64,000 nucleotides of DNA from Diplodia intermedia. Lineage: Eukaryota; Ascomycota; Dothideomycetes; Botryosphaeriales; Botryosphaeriaceae. The notes below the pieces were generated by a model, which was given only the letters and a program-made list of their open reading frames with translations, did no database searches and was not told the DNA's origin. The position numbers were made by a program, and so were the translations under genes. The stretch lies in assembly GCA_021495925.1 (NCBI GenBank), contig JAKEKT010000025.1, positions 124,001 to 188,000 on the forward strand, written 5' to 3'. Positions 35,499 through 48,300 of the stretch are shown here, piece by piece (position 1 is the first letter of the stretch; every line of letters begins with the position of its first letter).

Positions 35499-36062
35499 TT
35501 AATGCCAGAACTTCAGCGGCAGCGCCCGCGTCTTCGCCCAACCCGCATCCAACGCCTCCACAACATCATCCGGCAGTGGCCCCTGCCCCAGCGCGGCCAG
35601 GTTATTCTCCACATGCTGCGGGCCGCTCGCACCCACAACAACGGCGTCGCCAAGCTCCTCGCTCAGCGCCGAATGGTGGGCCAACCACCTCAACGCGCAC
35701 TGCACCTCGGCGAGGCCACGCTTCTTCGCCACCGGGCGCAGGCCCTCCAGCGCCTGCCACATGGGGTCGTTCCAGCAGCGGCCGTGGAACAGCCTGCCCT
35801 GCCACCTCCCGGGGTCGAAGCGCTCGCCGTCGGCAAACTCCCTCTGGCCGCGGCGGTAGCGCGACGACGTCAGGAAGCCGCCGGCGAGCGGGTTGAAGAC
35901 GTACAGGGCGACGCCGTTAGCGGCGCAGGCACGTACGGCACCAGCTCGTCCTCGACCCCGCGGTGGAAGGCGTTGTACAGCCTCGGTAGTTGGCGACGTA
36001 CCTGGCTTGCCGATCGTCATGGCGCCGAAGACGGCTTTCATGGCGGGCTTTACCGCGCTCAT
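35499..36062 (-). pseudogene. aldo-keto reductase (AKR7/aflatoxin-aldehyde-reductase-like) pseudogene
   Basis: The first codons give MKAVFGAMTIGKPG, the normal start of this family, but the next recognisable piece comes from far into the barrel, so roughly half of a usual 330-residue enzyme is missing. Just after the junction the family sequence LYNAFHRGVEDELVPYV lies in a different frame from the continuation RACAANGVALYVFNPLAGGF, so there is also a frameshift near 35930. From there to the stop the C-terminal third is intact: FDPGRWQGRLFHGRCWNDPM, ALRWLAHHSALSEELGDAVV, VGASGPQHVENNLAALGQGP and LPLKFWH. The catalytic Asp, Tyr and Lys of the N-terminal half are absent. No splice pair repairs the deletion. 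The intact relatives reduce aldehydes with NADPH. Confidence 0.85.
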
Positions 36063-37031
36063 TGTGACTTGTTTGAGTGATAGCGAGAGAAAGAATGAGA
36101 ATGTATTTCCTTGGCTTTACGAAGGGGAGACGGGGAGCTTTGAATATCTCGAGAAGAACAGACTTGCATGCATTTCTGCGCGGACCCTCGGGTGTTGAAC
36201 CCTTTATTACCGGGGTGAAGGTTTAAGCCTGTGGTATCGGGGTTAAGAAGGATGGAAGTTGTACGAGTATGGTATTCGATTACCCGTTTTGGCAAGACTG
36301 ATTTGACCGAAGATCTGCCTCGGCCGACCAAAGTCTTCGACACCGACGAGGCTTGGGGAATTCCTGTCTTGGAAAGTGATAAGAGGTTTAGAGGACATGT
36401 CTGAAGGTGACAGTCTGTTCCTGGAGATGTTTGATACTCAACTCGTTATGGCTGTCCGTGTTCGTGGTTGTTCTCTTCAGGCCAATGCGAATGAGATTGT
36501 GGATGAAACAGAGACAAGCTTTAAGCTTCAGCGCAAACGCACGCAAGAAAAAGGGTCCAAAGGTTCGACGGGTGCCGGTGCGGGTGCATCCCACCTTCGT
36601 TATCGATAGGGTAGGGCTGAAGGCTGCTGCACGAGTCGCAACTGACGTCACGCCATGGCAAGCTCCAAGGGGCCCAGCCCAGCTCGCAACAATCCTGGCA
36701 GCCGTGCAGAAAAATGTCCTAGGATCGGGCGCGAGCTGAACTGCTCGGGCCTGAATGCCCCAGGCACCCCGTCCGTCTCCCCCTCCCTCTCTCTCCTCCC
36801 ATCTCCAACTTCCACTCATTCTTTTCCCTCGCATGGTCCTTCCCGGCGACGGCCCCATTTTCGCTCGGTCTCGACTCTCGCTCCTACCGATACGAGCGTG
36901 CCCCCCGTTCCGACCGACGCTAATAAGATCCGCGTCGTTTGCCAATCGCTGCTTGTGACAACGGTCGTCGTATCGTATCGTAGATCTGATCAACCCACTA
37001 CCCGCAACCCACCCAATCGATTGGGATCATC
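36063..37031. other. intergenic region upstream of the Pmp3-like gene
   Basis: No gene is seen. The last 300 bases are C/T-rich (for example around 36770-36830), the likely promoter and leader of the 37032 gene. Confidence 0.5.
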
Positions 37032-37833
37032 ATGGCCATCTGCTACCGCCTCTTCATCACCATCGTCAACATCTTCTTCCCCCCACTCGCCGTCATCTTC
37101 CTGACCGGCTTCGGCATGGACACGTTAATAAACGCGTGAGTACAAACCCCCCCTCCCTCCCCAAATCCTTCCACGAAAAAAAAAAAAAGAGAGAGAGCGT
37201 ACCCGCCCAGCCCACCCCTCACAACATCCCCCTCCCCCGGGCGGTAAACAACCACCATTGACACCGGGAATAACAACAACGACGAACAGCCTCCTCTTCC
37301 TCGCCGCCATCATCCCCTCGCACGTCCACGCCTTCTACCTCAGCTGCGTCTACTTCGCGCGCCGCCGCCGCGTGCGCAAGGGCCGCGCCCCCGGCGGCCC
37401 CAAGCCCTTCATCTACTCGGAAAACGTCCTCCACGGCGGCGCCCGCTGGGACGAGGTGCAGGAGCTCAACCGCCGCGAGCAGAATCCCTCGTCTTCGTCT
37501 TCGTACGGCCACAAGAAAGCGCCGTTTACGCCGAGCGGCGCCTTCGTCGTCGACGATGTCGAGGCGAGGAGTGTTGGGGGCGGAGGAGGAGGGAGGAGGG
37601 GGCCGTATGGGGGCAGTGGGAGTTTGGGGAGTAGGACGGGTGGGGGTGGTGGGGGTGGTGGTGGTGGGGGGGAGATGGCGGGGGGGTACGCGGGGTTGAG
37701 GTATGGCTTGGGCGATGCGGATGCGGCGGGGTGGAATGCGAGTAACGGCATGGTCGTGGGGCAGGGCTATGGGCCGGGCGGCCCGACGGATACGTATAGG
37801 GGGGATGTGAGGAGGGTGCGGTCGGCGTATTGA
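37032..37833 (+). CDS. Pmp3/Sna-type small membrane protein with long Gly-rich tail, 215 aa
   Basis: Exons are 37032-37135 and 37290-37833. The intron is 154 nt. Residues about 1-55 form two hydrophobic helices (FITIVNIFFPPLAVIFLTGF and INALLFLAAIIPSHVHAFYL), the hallmark of the Pmp3/UPF0057 family of plasma-membrane and vacuolar proteolipids (yeast Pmp3, Sna2-Sna4), which affect ion homeostasis and stress tolerance. A basic stretch RRRRVRKGR follows the second helix, on the cytosolic side. The rest is a soluble tail with GAFVVDDVEARS and several pure Gly runs, much longer than yeast Pmp3 (55 aa) and closer in design to the Sna proteins. The first exon encodes only 34 residues and is easily missed. 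It converges on the MFS transporter gene. Confidence 0.85.
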
Positions 37834-38287
37834 CGGAAGAGAGGAGGAGGAGGAGTATATCTGGTGGGGGGCTGCGGAACAATAGGGGTCCGGTTGGATG
37901 GTAGGTTGGTGGTGGTCACTTGTGTTGGTGGATTACCTGTGCTGAGTGCGTGTGTTTGGTTGCGTAACCTTTTGCCAGAGACAACCTTAGCGCGGCGTTT
38001 TTCTGGAGTTTTTTTTTTTCTTTTCCGATTGGGAAGCGATGCATACAGTTTCGCTTGGATATGGGCCGCTGAGATACACACTCACATACTTGCAACCAAT
38101 GGGGCGAAGATTATTCAAATAGGTCATCGACCTGAGTGTACAGTTTGACAGCCACCAGAATCAGGAGAACTCGATATCCGAACTTGCAATTTCGTTGTCA
38201 TTCCACATTAAATCAATCATCCGCCTTGTCTTTCTTTCGATCCCGAAAACCTCAACACCTTCATCAGCATCGACTGTCCCCCCCAAA
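37834..38287. other. intergenic region between convergent genes
   Basis: The 3' flanks of the Pmp3-like and MFS genes meet here. I see nothing else. Confidence 0.5.
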
Positions 38288-40118
38288 TCACGCCCCGCCA
38301 AACGACGACTCCCTCCTCTCCCGCTCCTCGACATCAAACGTCGCCTCCCGCATGAACGGACTCCTCCGCCGAATCTCCTCGCCCTTCACCAGCAGCAACA
38401 CGGGGGCCACGCTCAACGCCAACCCGACGAAGCCGAGCAGACTGCCCGCCCACTGGAAGCCCAAATCGTTAAACAGGCTCTGGCTGGCGAGCGGCAGGAA
38501 GGCGCCGAAGGTGTTGCGGCCGAGGCTGGCGGCGCTGAGGGCCGAGGCCGCGTACTTTTCGTACGCGTCGGCGAGGTAGTTGACGACGGCCAGGTAGATG
38601 CTGTAGATGCCCAGCCCGACGACGACGATGCCGACGGTCGGCACGAGCCAGTGCACCGCCGGCTGCGACGCCCACCCGTACCAGAACAGCCCCGCCGTGA
38701 AGAGGAGCGAGCCCGGCACCGACGAGTAGAGGCGCGCCTCGGGGATGGGCAGCCCCGGCTGGTGCTTGTTGCGCTTGGCGGAGCGGAGGTAGAGCATGTC
38801 TTGGATGGGGTTGATGATGGTGCCGATGACGGCGCCGACGGACTGGTTTGGTGAAGTGTTGGTTTGGTTTCTGTTCTTCTGTCTCCAAGGAGGGAGGGGA
38901 AGGGAGGGTGTGAGGAAAACTTACCAAAGCGAGTTGGATGAGGCCGGTCGACATGACGCCGAAACCGTAGTTGGTCTGGAACGTCTGGACGATGGACGAC
39001 TGGAAGAGGAACAGAATCCCCCAGGCGAACGAGATCCAAAGGGTGAATGAAAACACAACCCACTCCGTCGCCAGCATCTTGACGGGTCGTGTGAAGGAGA
39101 TCTTGAGCGACGTCATGACATCCGTCTTCTCGAGCTCAGCCTTGGCGTAGGCGTTTGGACGACCGCCAGACTTGCGCAGCTTCTTGGCGCGTCGGGCGAG
39201 GATTACGTCGGCGCGCGTCTCGTTGAGGATGAACCAGAAGAGCGGGAGGCAGCCGCCGTCGAAGATGAGTTGGATGTAGTAGATCCAGCGCCAGTACATG
39301 TTGGCGGCGATGGCGGAGCCGATGAAGGGCCCCAGCGCGATGCCGACGACGGAGGTGAGGCCGAAGATGGACATGGGCAGGCTGCGGTCGCGGTCGCCCC
39401 TCCAGATGTCGGTGATGGTGCCGCCGACGATGTTGATCGAGACGGAGCTGAAGCCGCCGTCGAAGAAGCGCGTGACGATGAGCGTGGCGAAGTTCTTTGC
39501 GACGGCCGAGGGAACCATCCAGATCAGGAACATGATGTACGAGCCCTGCAAAAGTCTGTATGAGAAAGGGTCGGTCTACAGGGGATGTAGAGTTACGCAC
39601 AAAGTACCCTGGCATACGGCCGATCTGCTCTGTGAGAGGAACGAATAGAAGCGGCATCAGTGCAGCGCCCACGTTCCATGATGTCGTAGCCCAAAAAAGA
39701 TGCGGGAAACTATCTTGGCTGATGTTGAACCTCGTTTCCATCTGCTCGTTGCCTCCACCATATGCTCCTGCAGGCAGGCCTGTGAGGATAGAACTGTTCT
39801 AATTAGCTCCTTGGACAAGGCCATTGCGGGTGAAGGTAAGCTCACATGAAGCATGTCGTGATGGTGAGTAGCCACTTTCGCTTCTTTGACCAGTTGAAAC
39901 TGTTGGAGTCAGTGTCTGATTGCTGCCCACGGGGATACTGAGGTGACCTACGGGTTCTCGGGGTCGTTCGGCCCGTCCCAATCCACAAGTTCGACGTCAG
40001 ATTCTTTTTGTCGTGACTCTGCAGCAGATGAATGTTCACGTTCAAGTTCTTCCTTGTCCTGGACATGGGGGTTTTCCTCGGGAGTCTCCAAATGCAAGGA
40101 TCCGTTTCGATTCGCCAT
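38288..40118 (-). CDS. MFS drug:H+ antiporter family transporter (DHA1, polyamine/drug type), 529 aa
   Basis: Exons are 40118-39952, 39899-39846, 39793-39601, 39545-38925 and 38842-38288. A proton-coupled carrier of the plasma membrane with about 12 helices after a 55-residue acidic cytosolic N-terminus. The entry motif ENPFNWSKKRKWLLTITTCF leads into the first helix, followed by SILTGLPAGAYGGGNEQM. PLTEQIGRMPGYF, VTRFFDGGFSSVSINIVGG and FGLTSVVGIALGPFIGSAIA are typical of DHA1 transporters of the Tpo/Flu1 group. A long charged loop (RAKKLRKSGG) separates the two halves. The intron 2 acceptor was chosen at 39794 because only this one keeps ISILTGLPAG in frame. The substrate cannot be told from sequence. 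Neighbouring genes do not suggest a metabolite cluster. Confidence 0.92.
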
Positions 40119-43100
40119 GACGAGCGATTTTTTCAACGTTCAAAGGTCGTCGTAGACGAGAGTATCGAAGGGAAAGATGGGTGAGCAATGGAAGGAAGCA
40201 GGTGGTCAAGAGAAAGGTTTAGTAGCCCCAAAGATACCCATATCTCCAGAGACAGCACTTGGAAAACCTGTGGAGTCGCCGGAATGGCTATGCTTGAATG
40301 ACGTCCGTAGATTGGCAAGGCGAAAACATTGATTGCATCATCCCGCCCGCCGCCTGGACCGGTTTCAGAGACAGCTTGTAGAACAAGACCTCTATGCACA
40401 AGCAGCTGCTTGCGATTGGCAAGAAGATACGGTGAGTATGTCTACCTGTTCCATTTTTGCTACACGTCCAGTTTTCCCGTTTCGTCGTGCGTGTGGTCGT
40501 CGTGATATTGTAAGATTATCTGGTGAGGTAGTGGAGCGAAAAGTTTGGGTCCACAGTCGGAGATTGACATCAGCATCGTGGAGCCCGGCAGTGAAGATCA
40601 GCGCCACTACCGGTGCGGTTATCTCGGCCCGGCGTTCTGCAGATGTTAATCCGTAGCCCTGTGGCCGTTGCGGCGGAGATAAACGGCCTTTTATCGCTCA
40701 ACATCCACTTCTGCATGTCGGAGAATCAAGCCTGAGGCCCTGCACGTGGCATCAACTGCCGTCTTTCTCGACAGCATTCGGGAGAATGCAATGATCATCG
40801 CGGGAGTTGCTCCGTCCTCCTCTTAACTTTCTCCGTTGGGGATTAGTTAAGCCGCAAAGCTGACGACGCCGTCCATCCGAGTAAGTGGGGACACACCTCA
40901 TACCTGAAATGATGTAGCTATTGCCTAGCACGGTGCTGACGCGAGGACCTTCCTTCACTGGGCCCTGGTGTGATCCCCCAAACCGGTCAGTCTACCCCAT
41001 GGCATCCTCACAATCATCCCCAAGCCAGCGACTCCGAGTCATCTCCACCTCCACGGGTACCCTGCGTGGAGTTTTCTCTTTGACGTATCGATACGTTATC
41101 GATAGCGGAGGGCTTTGATATACGTCCGAGGGAACCTTGTTCGAGACTTGAAGATGACATGTTGCCCGGAAGTGCTGACATGAATACCGCAGAGTTTTGA
41201 AGCTTCAAATTTTGCATCGAATACCTTGTGCTGGATTGACGAGATGGCAGAATTGCTAGCCTCTACCCTCAGCAACTGTCGTGTTCGCTTTTCTTTTCAA
41301 ACATCATTTTCCAGCTCTCCGGCTAGATATGACTGAAGAAAAGACAACTGAGTCGCGTGTCGACCTCAGCGCTAGGACTGTTCGGATCGTCTACAGAAAA
41401 GTGTTAGAGCTTTTAATTCCTGCGATGCAAGCACAAAAGCGACAATTAGATAGAGCCGACTGTATGTGTTGTGATGATTCGGGGCCACTGTATCATTATG
41501 CGGCGACGTCCACCCGGGATCTCAACGGCCATGGCAGACATCGGTTAGCACACGGGAACGAGTGTTTCGTGACGGTTAAAGCCATTAGATGTGGTCCGTT
41601 CGCTTAACTTTGCAACAAGTCGAGGTATTCGAAGCTCTTGTCCGGATGCTCTTCTCGAAATACGTGTTGTGCATCCATGTCCAGATGGACGCTTCAACCG
41701 CCGGTCGGCTGTAGGTTCCAAAGGATTGATCCTTCGCGATCATCTTTTACGAAGGGCTGCACTGGACTTGTGTATGAAGCGAGCATTTCTGCCTTCCGGA
41801 ATTGGTTGTGAAGGATTAAATCAAACCTTTTGCAATCCACGTCTTCGTTGCAACCCTTGGCGAACCCCTTGAAAACCGTCGACTCTTCGATGTGAACATC
41901 TTGAGCATCAATCCATCCAGTGCAAAGGCGACATGGAGACACGAGCAACATGGTGGTCGGAAGACGTGGCCATCTTCTCGGAGGCGGACGGAAACGGGGC
42001 CAGAGCCAAGGTCCGGAAGGGAGAGTTTGCGAGCTGCGCCGAAGAGCGGAATGTCAAGTTGGTGCTCGAACATCTGAAGCGGCACCGCAGAGAAGGCTAG
42101 GCCGCAGTTGACGTCAGTGGGCCTGACTATGGTTTCGCATTCTCCCTCTCTCCATTCTCTCTGCCGGCCCCCAATTATCGTCGGGACACTGTGGCAGCCG
42201 GAGGAGAAAGACAGTCCCGGCTTGCACTTGTCGTGCGAAAACACAGTTCCGAACGACGGCGTCCGAAGGAAAAGATCACGTCGTGATCAGATCATGTTGT
42301 TTCGACGCAGGATCGGGTCCGCCTCTGGCCGACGCGACTCGCCGGTGCCGCTCGCCGGTATGTACCGCTTGCGTCGCCGGTTCTTTGCCGCACGCCGGCT
42401 CCGTTTCACCGTTCCTGCTCTTCCGCAGCGGCTCTCGTTCCGCCACGGCTTCCCTCGGGTTCTGCTTTCCTCCGTTGCGGTTGTCAGGCCATGGCACCAC
42501 CACGGAAGCGGCGCCAGCCAACCACAGCGCCGCCCGCCCCGGCTGCTCCGCAAACCTGCAAAAGTATTTCCCGATCTCTCACACCACATCTCGCGACCTT
42601 CACGCGAGACGCGACTGCGGTTCGGCCCGCCAGCACATCGGCGGGCCCCGCCTGACGCCGCACACGGCGCAGAGCCGCACCTTGCCTTCGGCGCCTCTCT
42701 TTCCGCACTCGAATCCGCCCCTTTTCCTCGGCCAGAGACGGGAGGAAAAGCTCAATCCCGCGCTCGCGTTCCGTGTTTCCGCGCTGCTCGGCTTTCCCCC
42801 CCAATGCCAATGCCGTCCCCACGTTCCGGTGCGCTTTTTTCCCGCGGGAGGCATTCATTCCGTAGGCTGATCGCGCGAGAAGGTGTGGCTCGTTGCCATT
42901 TGTAGTCGACCAGACGCGCCGCTCCTTGCCTTGGCCGCCCTTGTTCTGAAGAGGGAATATTCTTCCGCAGCCCTTTTTTTTTGTCTCCCCAGGCAGGCGG
43001 CGAGGGCAAGGCAAGTGGGGACGGAGTGGAAGTGTCTTTTACTCTGCTTCGGGAAATGTTTTCGATGCGACGTTCGAAGTTGGCTCGGTGACGTTTCGAT

Positions 43101-45335
43101 GAAACCACCGTGGCATGAGCGAGGCTTGCATTCTTCCGGCTGCTCCCCACGGCTGTTCCGCTGGGCGGAATGCGGGCAGATGGGGGGAATGGCGTTCCCG
43201 AACTGCCGCGGTCGAAATCCCGCGGTCAACCGACTACGTTCGACCTTGTTGGAGCTCGCCGAGGGCGGGCGCCGCTGGCCGCTCGCTTGTTCGGGGCGTG
43301 TGCAGGCGTCGGCGCGCCGTGATAGGCGAGGCTGGTGGCTCAAAGTCGAACGTCTGCTCGGGAGCGGACATTGCGCGCGGCATCGAGGTGGTCAGAGGTT
43401 GGAGCCGTGGTGCTTGCCGGCGCGCGCTCTCTCTCCACATCATACGTGCTCTCGGATAAGCACGGGTGTGCCGTGCGGGGTGTTGAGGGGACTCGGTTCT
43501 TCCTCTGAGTGCGGAACTGTGGAGGTTCGTTGGTGCTGCCTGCCTGTCCCGTTCACAATGCGGAAGGAACGACCCTCCTCCACAGACCTTTCTCGTCGCC
43601 CTTCAGCAATGCACACCTAAAGGCACGGTACATCTCGCCGTCGCCATCACTGAACAAATTACTCCATGATCGCAGCAGCGCTTTGTTTCCTCGTTCCACG
43701 AAAACTCCAACACTCAATGCAGGTCCACGGTGAGGGTGCGATGCAGACTTCCAACGACCATCTGTCCAGTTCGAAGGATGTCTTGTCAAAGCGTGCGAGC
43801 ATGTCACCAGGCATTTCACTCAGCAAGTAGTCCAATGCTTGAGAGGACCACCGCATCCTTGGAGAAAGCATGTCAAGCCGGATCCCCCGACGACGCCAGT
43901 ATGCGAGAGATGGACGGCCTCGACGTCCGGACGGATTTGCCTCTTCCAAACCGAGCAAGCAAGAAGTTCCCAGGTTAGACTTTGCGCCATGCAAAATTTA
44001 AGCAAGTGGGGCATCTGAGAGAAAGTCTCCGCCCATGTCGTGCATGCAGGAACGGCTTCCCGCGCAGATCGTGATCAGGACCGGCCCTTTTGGCGATCCC
44101 CTATCATGACTCGCACACTGCCCTACGGTTCCGCTCCCGATGGCTAGCGTCAATCTTGTATCAGACACTCGTCGACCACACGCTAGAGGCCAGCTCGACC
44201 TATTGCATTCTCCATTGGTGTGGGCACAGTCATCCCCTGCTCCGAGGCCCTGCCAATCATCGCGCTAGCCACTCGGCTGCAAGGGTGGACTGTAGCGGGA
44301 TGCCGAAACGGGAGGCCTTTTGGCCCTCTGCTCCGTTGGTTGGACAGCGGACCAACCTTCCCGATCAGGGATCAGCCTTCAGAAGTTCGATGTTATGAGC
44401 TTATCGGCCGAAGTGGAAACGACGGGCAATAGTTGAACGTCTCTCCGGCTCGACCTGCATTTGTGGATCGACATTGGCAGTTCATGGGATGCTTGCCGGG
44501 GCGACGGAGCTCCGGCATCTATCCCTTGCCCAAGCCGTCAGTTTGAGCTTCTACATTTGGGCTTCGTGGTCATTCTCTCCAACAATGCAAGGTTGATTGT
44601 GATGAGCAGCAGTGTTTGGTTGATGATCGTCTGCATCCATACTTCTTGGCGATGCGTCGCGCTTGCTCAGTTGTCACGAATCCCTGCGAGCTTCTAGAAA
44701 GCAATGAACGCTGCTCCCTCGCCCAACCCCAGCAAAAGCCAGTGAATTTCCCAGCCTATGTTAGTAGAGTCTCTCAATGCCCTGCCTGGATGCTGGTCGG
44801 AGTTCGCGACATCGAACTGAACTTATAGCCAATTCTCCGTCCAGACGCTGGCGAGTCGCGTGTGAGCTGTTGAGCGTCAGCCCTACACGTGGACGCATCT
44901 CGATATGCACGGCCGGCGTCACGGGCTGGGGAGTACCCATGCGGATCTGACGTTGGACGTGATTTACTGCGTGCAAGGATCAGTCCACTTGAGCTACGGG
45001 AGGGCTTGCCTTTGCATGCCGGATGTTGCGTTTAAAAGGCGTGTAATGACTCGAACTCTGTCACTTCGGTGAGCGGGACGCTGAAGTCCATCGATAAAAA
45101 GACATCGAAAAAGCTAGACTACTTGTTCTCCTCGGTTTGGAAACCTCACAAGTGCCTTGCTGGGCTACGTTGGCGTATAACGCCGCCTGGAATGCCGCAG
45201 CACGTTACACCGAACACCACCAACATATTACGAAGATGAAGAGAATCATCGACCTTGGGTGATAAGCTTCATTCACAGCTGTTATTTGTTTCAACCACCT
45301 GCACTACTTAAGACATGTTCGTCAACTTGTCTTTA
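40119..45335. other. 5.2 kb gene-free region
   Basis: No recognisable gene on either strand, only short frames in mixed composition. GC is higher from about 42.3 to 43.4 kb. A short palindromic stretch (GATACGTTATCGATAG) lies near 41090. The left end is the promoter side of the MFS gene. Confidence 0.5.
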
Positions 45336-48300
45336 TCAAACAGAGAGAGCCCCCCTGCCCACAACGGCCTCCACAATATCTTTCACATCCACCAACTTCG
45401 CCACCACACTTTCGCTGAGCACCTCCTCTGCCTCCCTCACCCACAATCCATGCACGTCGGCCTCCGCCCAGGCATCGACCGTCTCCCTCAACAACCTCCT
45501 AACCTCCGAACTCCTCAGCCTCCCCACCCTCTTCTTCCTCACCAACCCACCACCCGCTTCCCCACCCGCGACAACCACCCCCCTCCTCTTCCACCCCAGC
45601 ACCACCCTCACCGCCCCGACAACCCTCCACCCCAGCAAAAACACCTCCCCCCTCCCGGCCCACCCCATCGCGCCATCCCTCTCCCTCTCGGCCAACAACC
45701 TCAACTCCCTCAACCCATCCACACACCACCCCTCCAACCGCCTCACCACCTCCCCACTCACCGCAGCAGCGTCGCCATCCTCCCCTCCCACGCCCAACCC
45801 CAACCCCGCCAACACGCCTCCCCAAACACCCACCTCCCGCACCGGATCCAAGAACAAATTCTGCTTCTCCCTCGCAAACAGCGCCGCATTCTCCATCCGC
45901 GCCTCGGCCAAGCGCGCCGCAAAACCACTCCTCCCTTCCCCTTCCCCACCATCGTCCTCCTCCTCCTCCTCCTCCACCCCCCTTCTTCTCCTCCTCGCAG
46001 CAACAACAACCTCGTCGTCACAGTCCCAGTCCCAGCCATACTCATCCAACACCAACCGCCTCGCCGCCTCCACGCACAGCACCCGCGACGCCGGATACGT
46101 CCGCCCCAAGTACGCCGCCAGCTTCGCGCCCGCGGCGAGCGGCAGCACCGGCGGGATCTTCTCGACGGCATCGACATCGACATCGCCGCCGCCGCCCAAG
46201 ACGACGATGCGCGTCGCGACCCTCGCTGCGGCGTCGCGGATCTCGTCGTCGTCGTCGTTGAGGGCGTCGTAGGCGATGAGAGCGAGGGCGAGGTGGTGGT
46301 TGTGGTGGTCGTCGTCGTGGTGTTGCGAACCACCACCATCGTCGGCGTCATCTTCCGGTCGTCGATTCCGTCGCCAGAAACCGCGGAGGGTGTCGAGCGC
46401 GGCGATGGCGGCGCGGCGGGTGGGGAAGGGTTGGGAGTCGGCGAGGTCGGCGCGGAGGGTGCGGGCGAAGAGGGCGAGGAGGGGTTGGAGTTGGGGGTCC
46501 GGCTCTCCTTCTTGCACCGCCGCCGCCGCCTCGCCGCCGCCGCCCTGGTTCTCCGTCGCCGTCGCCGTCGCCGTCGTCCCTCCTGTTGTCGATGATGATG
46601 TGCCGTTGGGCACGACGGTGGGAGAGGTAGCGGTAGCGGCGGCGGATGCCACGCGCGCATCGATGTACCGGCCCAGCAGGGGCAACGCGCCTTCATGCAG
46701 CGAGGGCGAGCCGAGGCCGTCGATCTGCGCCTCCGCGCCGCCCAGCATGACGGGGGCGAGGCGGCGGGGGGCGTCGCCGGCGGGCAGCAAGACGAGGCCG
46801 CGGGCGAGCAGCGCGGCGAAGGCGCGGCGGACGGCGGCGGCGACCTCGACGTCCCTCGCGACGTGCGCCACGGCGGAGAGGACGGCGGCGATGCAGGCGT
46901 GCGCGGCGGGGTCGGCGGCGGCGAGGACGGATGCGGAGATGGTCGAGATGAGGGATTCGAGCGTGGCGCGGCACGTGTCCGGGTCGGCGACGGCGACGCG
47001 CTGGACGACGGCGACGACGGCGGCGACGGCGGCCGTGGCTTGCTCTTTGGGCTGATCGCGCCCGGCGGCGCAGGTGCTGAGGAGCAGGTGCTGGACGAGG
47101 GCGAGGGACGCGGCTCGGCGGAGGAGCGCTTCGCCGGGGCGGCTGGAGTTGAACATGTGCGCGCCCGGGTTCGCGAGGCTGGAGTAGAGATCGGCCGTGT
47201 CGCGAGAGACGTTGCAGATGAGGGGGGGAGTGGCTGAAGGCTGTCAGGGTGGCTTGGAGAGACCGAGATGTGGGGGCGGCGACTTACATTTCCAGTCACC
47301 ACTGGCAATGTGGTGTTTTTGGATCATGGTGATGATGTCAAGGTAAGCGGATTTGGTCAGTGGGCAGATGTTCTCCTCGAAGAGGCGGGCAAACTGCTCG
47401 AAAAGCGCAAATGCCAGCAGGTCCAAATCGTCTACAAGATTGTCAGCGCGAGAGTCCTACCAAACACGTGGATATCAGATACTTACCCCGAAGCCCCTTG
47501 CCATTGGCTTCACACATGTCCTTCACGAGGTACTTCACAGACAACAGCATACCGTGCAATGCGTTCTGCCTCTGGAAAGGCATCTCAATCAGCGCGAGCA
47601 CCCATTCGACCCTCTCTTCAGGCGCCAGCAACGCCGCCAGCGTCCTCGCCGCCATGTCTCGGACATGCCAATGCGAGCTTGCCGTCAGGCCAAACACCAG
47701 CTGCTGGATCTCCGCCCTCCTCTCCACCGGCGGCCTCGCTCTCTGTAGAATCTGGAAAGCGGGGAAGACGCCTTCGAGCGCCGTGTTCGTCAGCTCCGTT
47801 GCGCCGCCTTGACGCTTAGGCGTGAGCAGCTGGACGATGATATCGAGCAGATTCGGGTATTTGTTGTACGACAGGCGCGTGATTTTGAGGCGGTCGGTAT
47901 CCTTCCAGTGCTGTGTGGTACCGCTGCCGAGAAGGCGGTCGATGAGAGCACGGAAGAGCATCAGGCCGCAATTACGGATGGCCCATCTGTGGCAATGTGT
48001 CAGCCCTGTTAGATGAAACAAGATGCTACGAGTACTTACACCTTGGACTCAAGCCTGCTTGCAGCGAGGGATAGACCTTCGGCTACGTAGGGCTCAGAGA
48101 CAACCGCGAGCTTGGTGTTGGTGAACACATCCTTCAAGCAATTCAAAGCATGAACTTGTGGGAGATGACTGCCTTCAATGTTCTTGTCTTGCTCATTCTG
48201 CACGGCCTCTGTTTTAAGGTCGTCGATGACGCGCGCGAAGAGCGCACTCTCGGGGGCTGCGGACAAGATGCCAGTGATGAGAGACGGCAAGCCGGCTGAT

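Noticed and set aside
42108..42905. Long open frame of 265 codons in the 40-45 kb gene-free block
   Set aside because: It overlaps equally long frames on both strands, is rich in Arg, Ser and Pro as GC-rich noise gives, and contains no recognisable domain.
45758..47308. 516-codon frame on the same strand as the THADA-like last exon
   Set aside because: It is rich in Ser, Pro, Arg and Thr and lies in another frame of the exon that continues the conserved protein.
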